A stretch of DNA of 64,000 nt from positions 3,348,001 through 3,412,000 of the forward strand of contig OX579637.1 of NCBI GenBank assembly GCA_951230915.1, given 5' to 3'. The stretch's first letter is position 1. The number at the start of each line of letters is the position of its first letter. This document shows positions 32,210-42,875 of this stretch, piece by piece. The notes below the pieces were generated by a model that saw nothing but the letters and a program-made list of their open reading frames with translations, was not told the DNA's origin and did no database searches. The stretch is from Antitrichia curtipendula (lineage: Eukaryota > Streptophyta > Bryopsida > Hypnales > Leucodontaceae). Both the position numbers and the translations under genes were made by a program.

Positions 32210-34276
32210 TGGATCATTCTAGATGAGGCATGCATATCTTCTATTTTTTATTTCAAATTTGCTTGTCTTCGTTGTTCAGTTCTCTTCTCCACTACTTTTT
32301 TGCTCAATTGTAGCTTATGCATACTTCTATTTTCTTTGCAGTTAAATGTAGACTATGGCCTTCCACCTGTGAGCCAGTCTACAATTAGTAGAATCAAGAA
32401 GGAGCATTTCAACAATGTTTCTATAAAGCCCGTTGGAAGCTCGTTTGCAAAGTGCAGTGTATGTGACCAGTTGCAGCAGTTCCTTCTGAAGTCGCCCAAA
32501 AGAAGTCCTGAATTTGTGGAATTTTCGAAGCAACGGACTGAACATCACAATCATCAAGCCTCATGTCGTTGCCTATATGCTTCATGGCGGGAGGAGTCTA
32601 AAAGGAATCCGAAGGACATATTATGTGTAATTCACGACAAGATGGATACTTCAAAGACAGCTTTACCAAGGATGCGCGTGACAACAAAGGCTACTCAAGG
32701 TTTGGGGCAGATACCAATGAGCGTAACAGGAATGGTAGCTCACGGTCACGGTGACGGTGCATATGCCCACTATGCACCGTCGTGTTGGCCAGGAGATTCG
32801 AACTTCACCATTTCGTCGTTGGCTAGATTGTTTCGCAGACTCGAGGATCCTCCGATTCAAGAGACAGGTGACTTATTTCCATACCCGCCAGCAAACCCTA
32901 TGTTTGAAGCATTGCTTAGAGGAAAATCACGTTGTACAGATTGTTTGACCCTAGTGGAACCATCTGCTCGGCGTGGACCCTCTCCTCTTCCTGAGAAATT
33001 ATATCTTCAACTTGACAACTCGGCAAAGGATAACAAGAACCAGTACCTTATGGTGTTCTTGTCTTTGTTGACTGCGCGGGGAGTCTTCAAGGAAATTCAA
33101 GTTGGTTTCCTACTTGTCGGACATACTCACGAAGACATTGACGCTTATTTCAGCCACCTCTCTAAGGCCTTGAAGACAAAGAATACTTTTGTTGTTGCCG
33201 ACTTGATGAAAGCCTTTATGCAGTTGCAAGAGCTATCATTCATGCCTGAGTTCATTCAAGAGGTGGCTGATTTCAAGTCGTTCGTAAAGGGATACCAAAG
33301 TAGTGGGACGACTAGATTAATTGGATTGGGAGAGATGCATCTTTTTAAATTTTATGTGGATAGTGAGGGGGTCCCCGTCATGAAGTATAAGAAGTTAGCA
33401 GTTGATTCGCAATGGCTACCATCTGATAAACCTTCTCAACGCCTCTGGAAGAGAGATTCACATGGACGACCAAAGCTCCCTCCAGGCTGTCCGAAGCCTG
33501 TTCCATTCAAGCCCATGTGGGGTAGCGAAGTTCCCAAGGCCACGAGAAATCAAAAAAAGGCTGTTGAAATGGCAAGGAAAGCTACTCTGAACAAGGGTTT
33601 TATGATGATAGGACTAGAAAAGTACATTCAGTACTGGGAAAACGGGATGTCTAAATGCGAGGGATTTGCAACTGCCTTTAGTCCTTATGTGGAATACTGG
33701 AATCGTGTATTGTGTGAGCTTAGAGAACCACTACCTGAATGCCCTTTGGAGTTGGTGGAAGGCTTTCGGCCACAACACGACTGGAGGATGACACGCGATG
33801 AAAATCCTCGTCAAACTTTCTTGGTCAATCCTATAGACATCATTCCTGAGGAAGAGGATCCAGAACCATATTGCGGCCCCACAAATGAAGCACCATTGGA
33901 AAGTTCCGATCCTTGGCTTGACATACGTCCAGGTTCATGGGTTCTTTTGAGACCTGAAGATCTGGAAATCTGTGCTGTTTGGCAAGGAAGAGCATTGTCC
34001 ACTGTATGCAGACTACAAGGAGATGCAAATTACGGAAAGTTCTTGCTTTAGTATTGGCGACCGGATAACTCTAAAAGTACTTTGGAATTAAGGTACCGCA
34101 ATTGTTGGTACGGGAAATGGGTTGTGGAGAATAGTCCTCCGACCTGGTTGGATGCAACTTGCTTAGTTTATTCAAATTGGTCCAAGATTGTAGATCCAAA
34201 ATCACAGACAATTCCTAAGAAAAGTAGAGAGGCTGCCTTAGTGAATTTGAATAGGGCAAATGAGGTGGACCCTTAA

Positions 34277-35150
34277 CCAAGTTGTACTTTCAGTTTCTTT
34301 AGTTTGTCTTGAGCCTTCTAGATGCATCCTTATTGTTAGCGCTTTGGGAAGTCCATCTGGATGTCCCCAGATGAATTTTCCTTCTCCACATACAAGGACA
34401 AACAAGGTTGTTATTGCTTTCATTTGTGAAAATGTAAAATTCCGTCAATTGATTGGCAAGGCTTTGTTGGATAATGTTTAAATGTGATTTAGGGTTCATG
34501 CAATGGATTTTTGCAATGCTGGTTCTTGCCATGCTGGTTTGATTTTAGCATCTATCATCTGGAGACCTCTCGGTGGTTTTGGGATGTATAGTAAGTATAA
34601 ACAGAAATCCTTAGCCACATTACGTGCGTTGTGGAGATCTCCAAATAGGTACATAGGAAATGAGAAATCTCTAGATGCATAGGGGACATCTGGAGATTTT
34701 AGCATTTTTTTATTTCTGGACTCTTCCAAAGTCCAAAAGTAGTTAAATGTGGCATTAGATTTATTTTACAACTTTCTTTAGTTCAAAGTTTTTTGAAAAA
34801 AGTTGTTTTACTATGCCAAAACGGCCTTTGAATTCTGCTGATTTTAAGGAACACCGAATTGTGAATGATTAAGTTTTGAAAAAAAATTCAATTGTACATA
34901 GTATTTCAACCATGGTCATTTAAACATTGTCCAAATGTTGAAAATGTACTTGAAACTTCTTTAAGTCAAAATGAACAAAAACTGTTAATCTTTTTGTTGA
35001 CTTGGGCATTGTGCTATTCAAATCAACAAAAATTTGGTGACCATTTTGTTAACTTGTGCTGAATCAACTAAAAAAATGGTCGATATAGTATCCAAATCAA
35101 CAAAAACTTGGTGATTTTTTGTTGATTTGGACATCATTTTCTAGTCGTGA
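34277..35150. other. AT-rich spacer
   Basis: No gene seen. Around 34960-35140 a motif AAATCAACAAAAA and its reverse TTTTTGTTGATTTGG recur, giving potential foldback. Confidence 0.35.
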
Positions 35151-35163
35151 AGGCCAATAGAAA

Positions 35164-35705
35164 CCACCCATGATTATGTGGGATACATTGAAGAAATCTT
35201 GGTTCTAGGTTATTGTAATCATTGCATTACAGTGTTGGTATGCGACTACGTGCAAGGGACACAAGACAGTCACACCTTAAGCATTAACGGGATAGGTATG
35301 GCTTTAGCTTGCCAAACTTCAATCAAATGGACGAAAAGGTCCATGCCAACTCATTTGCCTTTCCCTTGCATTGCCAACAAGTGTTCTTCTCTTACAATCC
35401 AAATCAACGTGGTTGGAAAGTAGTATGCCGGACAAAAGTACGGGATTGACAAAAGGCTTTGCACTTAGCTGAGTCCACCTTAAACATTTTGCAACTGCAA
35501 AACAACACCAACTTTGTTGGACTCCAACCAATACAGCATGCTGTAGACCCAATGGTGCATCCCTTGTACAATGGAGGCGACTACATTGGCATTGTAGGCA
35601 ACGACGCACATATTGAAGATGAAGCGTACAACAATGTTCAGAGATATCTGTCGACGCTTGCAAACATCATAGAGGACATGTCCTGGATAGAGAAGGTTGT
35701 CCAAT
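35164..35705 (+). pseudogene. DUF4216-like fragment of a CACTA transposase region
   Basis: The first frame reads GYIEEILVLGYCNHCITVLVCDY. After a frameshift near 35328 another frame reads HANSFAFPLHCQQVFFS and GWKVVCRTKVR. This order (YxGxxEEIxEL, then a VxLFxCDW-like stretch, then PFxLASQxxQVFY and a W-x-V-V block) is that of DUF4216, usually found in plant CACTA (En/Spm) transposon proteins. A downstream frame 35459-35719 may be its continuation. The upstream transposase core is absent. Confidence 0.5.
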
Positions 35706-36530
35706 TGTATGTCTTCTAGGAGGACCCAACGTCTTGAAAATGGTCATGCTTTAATGCAAGTATTGGTTGACGACGCTGTAGTTGACATGTGTCTCTTGTT
35801 ATGTGCCCAAAGAAGGTCATGTTCTCTGTGTGTGTAGAAATAGTTAGTTGTGCAAGCCAAGGCTCACATTAGAACTCCCACTTGAAGAACTACGTGCAAT
35901 GGAAAGCATGCTCTGGTTGTCTGGTTAGACAATACAAACTGCACAGTCAATAGCATGCGCTAGCATGTCCTAGTTGTATGGAGGTGAACATGATGATGCA
36001 GAAAGTAATGTCTGCAAAAATGTCTGTGCGTCCTAGATGATGTCCAAATGAACATCCGCAAATATAACTCACTTAGGCCCTGTCCGTTGACATGTCATGC
36101 TACTTCGGAATTATGTGTCTATGTCACTGAATTTTCACGTCAGATGCCATGTCATCAGTGACATTAAAGTTTTTATCAAACCACCTGCCCTTCCTTTTTT
36201 TATTCACCTTGTGCAACCGTTTTATCCCAAATCATAGTAATTTCGTCACTCTTACCCAAAGTTAAAATGGACCAGGGATACTAATATGGTAGTGGGTTTT
36301 TTTTTAATGATCTCTAAAACATAAACATGTCCGAAGTCATGTCTTTCATAGCATAGTTGTTTTGGATAGCACCACGTTGTTGTGACAACAATTTATCCCT
36401 ATTTTGCACAACATCCCCCAAAAAATTCACTTTTGTTGCATCCTTTGAATTGAACATCTTGATGTTCTTTTGGACATATCATGTTTTCCTTGGACATGCT
36501 ACATTTTTGGTCGGACATCTAAAAAAATAA
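35706..36530. other. Noncoding interior, probably of a CACTA relic
   Basis: AT-rich with no recognised gene. It links the DUF4216 relic to the TAGTG terminus at 36545. Confidence 0.3.
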
Positions 36531-36545
36531 TTTTTTCTTATAGTG
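36531..36545 (+). mobile_element. CACTA-type right terminus
   Basis: TTTTTTCTTATAGTG is the reverse complement of a CACTATAAGAAAA terminus. It would close an element containing the DUF4216 fragment; its left partner was not found. Confidence 0.4.
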
Positions 36546-36584
36546 GAGATAGATAAGCTATCGACGACAAGATTTTGGAGTAGA

Positions 36585-37313
36585 GCAAGTTGTTGGTCGT
36601 GTGGAAAACGAGTTGGCCGCTTCCGATGTGGAATGAATTCTCTCCGAGGCAAAAGACCACTGCAGCCAGGAAGTTTTATGATGTGTTGCCTAGTTGATGG
36701 ATCAACAACAGTTGCTCCAAGGTGCCTCCTCTTAACTTGCACAAATTGAAGCAGATTTGGCAGTGTTAAGAGATGAAGTGGTCAATACTCCGGAAGTTTG
36801 TTTTGAGAGCTTGCCAAGAGCTGGCCTGTTGTTGCAAAGAGTCCACTCGCATGTAGATATGGTACAAACCTTCACGGAGATGTTTTAGAAAGGTAAATGG
36901 GACAATGCTAAGGGAACAGATGAGAACAGTATGGTGGAGTTACATTGGGATGTCATTGCACAAAAAATAAAGTTCTTTTTGGTCAGAAGGTAGAGGTTCA
37001 ATTACAATTGCAATTGTTGAAGTTTGGGTATGAGCTGCCAACACTTCGTTCACGGCCACCATTGTTTGCAAGATCAGGATGTGTTGACTTTGACAATTGT
37101 TGCGTGATTTTCCACCCTTGTTCATACTACTTAGGCCCTTATGCATCTGCATGGGATTGTATAATTTCTTCATGTAGGCATGGTTACCATTCTTGGTGTG
37201 TGAAATCGTGGTTTGCAAACAGTAAAAAATATTGTTTTACGGGTTGTGAGGAGGAAATGCACCCTACTTGGTGGGCGCATTTTGGACTTCTAAAACCTCC
37301 TTCAATGGAATAA
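36585..37313 (+). pseudogene. Coiled-coil/RING-like relic, copy E
   Basis: A frame with several stops encodes coiled-coil-like stretches (EADLAVLRDEVV, GLLLQRVHSHVDMV). After a frameshift near 36960-36990 an open frame ends in a RING-like segment: NCCVIFHPCSYYLGPYASAW, then CRHGYHSWCV, GCEEEMHPTWWAHFGLLKPP and stop. The alignment of H-x2-WC, the GC pair, and WxHFGLxKPPS with LYELFGLVPYMPPDW of copy A suggests a distant member of the same family. It lies between the two CACTA-type termini. Confidence 0.45.
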
Positions 37314-37934
37314 GAAAGCAAATTGTTTGCAGGAATCCTTGATGGATGTGGTGAATTCTTATAGTGACTTAGTTTAATACAAAGATGTTGGCACTTGTTA
37401 AAGTTCCTTCTTGAGTCCAAATTTTTGTTCGAATGTTGGTGTATACCTTTAGGTTGTGACCTTAATTTCTACCCATTGGACATCATGAGTTCTCTTATAG
37501 TCACTTAAAAGTGTTGTACTCTCACTATAAGAAAACGGATTTTTTAGAAATGTCTAATAAAACGTGAGAACGCGTTGTGTGATGGAAAAATAATCATTGC
37601 TGATGTTTCTAGAAATTAGTTCAATTTGATGTGGTAAAAACATGTGAAAATCTAGAAGAATGAATCATTTTTCTGCTTGTTTTTCCAAAAATGTTGCTGA
37701 AAACAACGTCTATTGAGGTCCTAAGAGGTCGACATGTGAAAGGCATTTGAGTGCCACGTGGGTGCCACTTGGACGGGCATTGCCATATGATTTATTTTTT
37801 TAAATTGACCTTGTCTGACATGGTGGATGACGTGGAGGTCATAAATTTTGATGTGGCCAAGTAGTGTACCGGACGTGGTAGACGTTGTCAAGTTTTCTTG
37901 GCCATGAACTATTGTTAGGAATGACATCTCGTTA
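37314..37934. other. Spacer with a CACTA-type left terminus
   Basis: CACTATAAGAAAAC at 37522-37535 is a candidate left terminus of a second CACTA element pointing right. No coding sequence accompanies it. Confidence 0.35.
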
Positions 37935-38150
37935 GACCCGATTACGTGTCCAGGCACGGAGTTTATGTTCAGACGCGGACGTTTCTAGTGTACAAGCACA
38001 GATGTTGGTGTCCGGGCGCGGATACAGTCGGTCGTGGACGTTTCGAGTGTAGAGGCACGGACATTGGTTTGCGGGCGTGGATGCTATGTCTAGGCTTAGA
38101 CATAGTCAGCCATGAACGTAGACTGCCTGGGTGCGGACGCTATGGGCTGC
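37935..38150 (-). repeat. GC-rich short-motif array 6
   Basis: GGGCGCGGATAC, GCGGACG, GGGCGTGGATGC and similar, so C-rich on minus, the coding strand of hAT copy 3, which it flanks on the 3' side. Confidence 0.65.
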
Positions 38151-38517
38151 AGTTTGTGGTAGTTCATTATTTGGCCTCTTAAGAAGTGTTGACGGTCTAA
38201 GAATTCAAAAGGATCATTTCATTGTTTGTCGGGTATGACATTGTCAATTAAAATTTAAGAAATATGAAGCATGTGGTAATCCTATTTAGTTCACTAGTGC
38301 ACTTGAGATACAATCATGCATGATAATGATGATACAGGGTTAAATAAAAAAGCAGTACGCATGCAATTGTCATTATGATAACCAGAAATATTTATAGATT
38401 TCATGCATTGCAATGTGCAGCAAGCCAGCAACAATACAATTAACTTATACTTCCATCACTTGCAAACCTCTACACTGATTACCTAAAGAATCTCAACCAT
38501 CATCTTCAAACTTCCAT

Positions 38518-41500
38518 TTAAGTGCTCAAACAGTCTTTCGGTTCTACCTCATCTGTTAATGCCCCCATTCCACTATTCAAACGACTGGACCTCCGGACTT
38601 CATGGATTGACATATTTGTCCAATGAACATCTCAAATGCACACATCATTGTCTGCCAGTGCTTCATTGTAGTCACTATCATAGTCCATTTCTTCATCTTC
38701 CCCTCCAGAATCCTCTTCATCGTTGTTGTGCTGTGAAGATTGATGTCCATCAACCTCTGAATTTTCATTTTGAAGCTCCGTGGCTGCTCTTCCTCTTTTC
38801 CAGTTCTTGCTTACTATCTTCTTGTGTCTCATTGCTGCAGGGTCCTCAACAATCTGAATTTATAGTTGGGCCTCTTGGAACTCTTTACTAAACAAACGCC
38901 GATATTGTCCTAGTGGATTTTGGATTGTATGTTTCAAGAAATGGTGCTACAACCACTTTGGGATCTTTTGCTCCAATTCCACGAGAAACACGTTGAGGTG
39001 GTCTAGACAATGATGCTCCAACTGTTTTTTTGCCTCTACGAGCACCACAACGAGGCAATGCATATTTACCACTTGCCATTGGATGAGGGGCTTGAGGGGA
39101 CCTACCACCACTAGTAGTATGAGAAATATTTTGCGCCACAACTCGAGTATTCCCCGCTGAGCATGACCAATCTTCAACTTGTCTAGACGAAGGAGGGGAA
39201 GATCGGCTCGCAAAAGAGTTTTGAGAACGTTGCATTGATGAGCCCCTCCCACAAGGGACTACAACAAAAGTCAGTTGCGAGGTGGGAGTGCGACTACCTT
39301 GCGTTCGACGTGGAACATTGTCTTCTTCTATACATATACGTGAAGGGTCAAAATGCATTGCATCATCAACCCTCATTTCATATGTTGGAACTTTGCGGGA
39401 CATTTGTGTAACCTCCACATTTTTACCATGGCACCCTACTACAGTTCCCAAGCCTCTGCTACTACCTTCATTTTTGGTAATGCCATTGTGTCTTGGAGGA
39501 GGATTGATGTTGTTTTCATCATTCATTGGAGGGTCATCATTGCCACAATATGTTGCATCGTCATCTTCCGTCTCTGAAGGACGGGACACAGCTTCGTCAA
39601 CCACAACGCCTTCATTTTGCACCAAGGGAGATGAGGGCTCATGGCGGGGATTACAATCCCATGGTCCCCAACGTCCAGGATTAGTGTCACCCACATCAAT
39701 GTCGTCTTCATCAAGGCCATCTCTGTAGTACTCTCGGGCTTCTTCAGAGAGATCCACACCTTCCTTCCACAACTCCATATTTGCCTCGTACGTAGGAGGT
39801 GCCCGATTTACTTCAATGTCGTCATCTTCTTCATTTGTTGCTTTCACTACATTGAATTCACGACTGGGTTTGTCTAGAGGGATGGCGCCAAAAGCATCTG
39901 AAACAGAATCCTCTGAACACTAGTGGATGTTTTCATCGTAGAAGCAAGCTGGATTGGCCCCTGGCTTTTCACAAAGGACATAATTGTTGGTATAGATATG
40001 GTAGCTATTGCACGCGGTAACTAAAACGGTACCTCTATCAAATTGTGCTCATGCATTTGTAAGTTGTGCATCATGAGCCACACTTGGCCCATAGTTGGTG
40101 TTTTGCTATCAAATTTTTATAAGGCTTTCAACACATCTAACAACATGAAGCAGTAATCCCTGCATCGGAACCAAAAGTTCCCGTCTTCAATGGTTCTTTT
40201 CACATAGTCACCTAGAGAGGCTGCCTGTACATCATTTTTTGCATTTTTGAGGCCCGTCAAGAATTTCTTGACACAACGGTATTTTATCGAGTCCTACATT
40301 ACCGTTTTCAAGTCCAGCAATCGAGAAATCATGAAAAAATTAAAAGCGAAGCGAGTCCCTAGTGGCATAAGCAACTGCTTTTTAGGGCTGAGTTGCCAAA
40401 AAGTAGCCATTGTCATATGGTGGTTTCTGATAAACTTAACCACTAGTCTTGCCCGATCAATTAAATCTTTGAACGAAGCTACCTTGGACCAATCCTCCAT
40501 CAAGAGATCTAAAGCGTATGCCGAACTATCTACCTTAGTGATATGTGGATACTTTTTCTGAATGGGTCAAATTGAGGTATTAGGAGCCAACTTGGATCAT
40601 AACCACTACTTTGATTTTACCATTGTTAATTGTGTAGCTCAGATTTTTTAGATTTCTCCAAAATAAATATGCTTCATGTTTTATAAATGTTATAGTGTCA
40701 TATTTCACTATTATGTAGTTTATAATGTCATCATTTCATCTTAATTAAGCACAAAAAAACTCATGTAACCAGTGTTTTTTATTCCTTTTTTGATATTAAA
40801 TTAGATGCTTTAGAAACTTTTTCATTGAAAGTAATGATCTTTTGAGTAGAAGTGGTCATTATTGACAATTTTGTTTATTTTTTGGAACTAATTTTGATGA
40901 AATTGACGTAGTTTTTGAGTAGAACATTTCAGAAGGAGCTCCAAAAGAAACTCCAGAAGGACCCTCTTCTATGTCGTGAGTGGCTCCTAATACCTCATTT
41001 TGATCCGAATATTGTTGAGTGCTCCAAGCATGTTTGTCGCATTGTTTGTACAAATTTGGATTACATTCATGGGTTCCACCTTCTCAATGAATACTTTCAT
41101 CTGATCAGCAATGTAGACCATGTCTTTGGTGTTCCCTGTAGGGTCAATGGATCCCAAAAATACATCACCTATAGGACATGACATCGTCACGTTCATGAAG
41201 GAACGTCGGTTGACATCATCCCAACCGTCGCTACGTATAGTCACCCCGTAATTTTGAACCACAAAATTTGTCTTGGTTTTGATCTCATTCTCAATTTGTA
41301 GTCTCTTTGGTTCAATCAAACAAGTTCTTAACTGATAGTAAGAAGGTGGAGAATACTCAAATAAAGCCAATGAAGTTGCACACATAGCCTCAATGAACAT
41401 AGGGTTCCTGGCCACATTAAACGCCACATTTGCTTTGTAGAAGAAACTGGCCTACTTATCATCCAACTCCTTCTTTGCAATATTCATGGCATCAGCCATT

Positions 41501-41778
41501 CGTTGTTGATGTAGAGGGCCAAATCTTGTGGAATTTGATGCAACAAGACTATTGGATCTGGGCGTATTTTCAGGTCCTTCGTTTTCATAAAACCCATCTC
41601 TACACCCTCTTTCTGAAACTTCATTATAAGTCAATTGGCTTGAACTTGGTGTTCCAAAGCTTTTGCTGGAAGCAGTAGGCATCGACTCTGCATCTTCCAT
41701 GTCTCCAGCTTGCATCCATTGTAGAACAAAGTTTGCACAATTGACAAACCTTGATTGTACAGCACAAGGTTGGACCAC
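38518..41778 (-). pseudogene. hAT transposase copy 3 (truncated, deleted, MITE inside)
   Basis: Close relative of hAT copy 1. It begins within the sequence equivalent to copy 1's WAVRHRFANCANF, so the BED finger is lost. The DUF659 part is recognisable, with SDGWDDVNRR, but the second catalytic position reads CTNNAT (Asp to Asn at 41044-41046). A 444-bp MITE interrupts it (40564-41007). Frameshifted pieces follow at 40080-40500, and then the interval between copy 1's EPPFN and VYIYTN is deleted near 40020. The long acidic C-terminal tail survives (38888-39847, then 38518-38830), ending HEVRRSSRLN and CLST, like copy 1. At copy 1's TGA this copy has AGA (Arg). Confidence 0.75.
40564..41007. 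mobile_element. MITE in hAT copy 3, 3-bp AAT duplication
   Basis: Inverted ends: TCAAATTGAGGTATTAGGAG at 40567 on plus matches TCAAAATGAGGTATTAGGAG read on minus from the right end. Aligning the host protein to hAT copy 1 (GAMKDVISTYPHI versus GALNNI...QKKYPHI) rebuilds the empty site and shows AAT duplicated at 40561-40563 and 41008-41010. Three-base duplication fits PIF/Harbinger or CACTA, but AAT is not the usual TAA/TTA. Noncoding. Confidence 0.65.
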
Positions 41779-41859
41779 AACGGAATTTTAGAAATACAAG
41801 GCGACCGGGCTCAGATGCTGCTAGTGTAGGCATGAACACAGGGACTCCTCTTGCAAATC

Positions 41860-42030
41860 CAAAATATGAGGCCTCCGGAGTCTCTCAAAGGCTTTTGAGA
41901 ATTCAAGACATGGGCGTCAACATGATGACGTCTGGGCGCGAACACAAAGCATAGAAACTCCCTCCTGAAACACACATTTCTGGCTAATAGGGCACGGATT
42001 CTATCGGCGTGGACGCCCAAAACAAATTTC
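41860..42030 (-). repeat. GC-rich short-motif array 7
   Basis: Diverged motifs (GGGCGTCAAC, GGGCGCGAAC, GGGCACGGAT, GGCGTGGACG), C-rich on minus, just 5' of truncated hAT copy 3. Confidence 0.55.
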
Positions 42031-42714
42031 TGTAACCTTGGGGGAACCATTTTGAAAATGGCTTAGGATTCTTCTTGGGAATATAATGTGAGGTTCATTT
42101 AAAGGGTGGTAGCCTATACTTGGACTCCTAGGAATTGAGTGCTGATTTTAAGAATAACTATTTGGAGGGATTATTTGTACCAAGTTTGAATTGCCTTTGA
42201 AGCAAGGGATTGTTTTAAAGTTTTTTAGGAGCATTGGCCCAAGTAATAAACCTTATGATTCATTGAAAATGAAACATTCAATATTGTAATTGTTTAATTT
42301 GACGTCCTTTAAATCCCTCGACCATTTAAATTACTAAGGAAAAGGCAAATCATCTGTAAAGAATTCACGTCAAATGTATATATTTTTTTCCTTTCCATGT
42401 CAATGATTCTTCTTTAAATTCCTCGGCCATTTAAATGATGAAGTGGAAAAACATATACCTTGAAAAGGATTTACTTCAATGAGATGTATTTCTGCTCTAT
42501 AGTGTAATGGTTATTCTATTAATTTCTTGGTCCAATTAAATGGTGAAAAAGATTTGAGGTTTCTTGTTAATGGAATTTAGGGTTTAGGATTTTTAGGGTA
42601 TAGGGTTTAGGGTATAGGATTTGGTCGTATCTTTCATTGGGTCATTTAATAATTGTACTTTAGAATTAAGTAGGTTTCAGAAATTGTGGACTTCAAAGAG
42701 TTTGGGCACGGACA

Positions 42715-42875
42715 AGAGGAGCTTCATGCAAACTTTGGGATTTCTTGGTGCTTGGATGTGGATGATGAGGCGTAGACGATGAGTAGGGAAAAGATGTTGG
42801 GACGTTGATGGAATGATGGGCGTGGACGCTAGGTGCAAACTTAATGTTGGGCGCGGACGCCGGGCCATGGTGCGG
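42715..42875 (-). repeat. GC-rich short-motif array 8
   Basis: GGGCACGGAC, GGGCGTGGACGC and GGGCGCGGACGC motifs, same strand polarity as array 7. 42575-42625 just before it has a few TTTAGGG-like units. Confidence 0.55.

Larger units (their letters stand above)
27868..34276 (+). pseudogene. DUF7869-like transposase gene, split by intron with copia insert
   Basis: Exon 1 (about 27868-28068) contains DENADQMPHQMR and ends GAG/GTACTAG. Exon 2 starts at 32342 after TTTGCAG, phase 0, with GLPPVSQSTISRIKKEHF. The core has CSVCDQL, a possible metal-binding series (IHDKMD, LDNSAKDNKN, GHTHEDID) and a C-terminal PGSWVLLRPEDLE. The frame meets TAG at 34049-34051 but stays open to 34276, with a CWYGKW motif belonging to the same domain. 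I recall this as the DUF7869-type family, widespread and transposon-linked, with RNase-H-like Asp motifs. The 5' exon(s) are missing, cut at a hAT-type terminus at 27867. Without the copia element the intron would be about 170 bp. Confidence 0.65.

Noticed and set aside
37356..37366. A third CACTA-type terminus TTCTTATAGTG
   Set aside because: Eleven-base match without subterminal structure or partner; may be chance.
42575..42625. Interstitial telomere repeat (TTTAGGG)
   Set aside because: Only a few imperfect units, as also at 10470-10540 and 19570-19600. Too short and degenerate to call a telomeric site.
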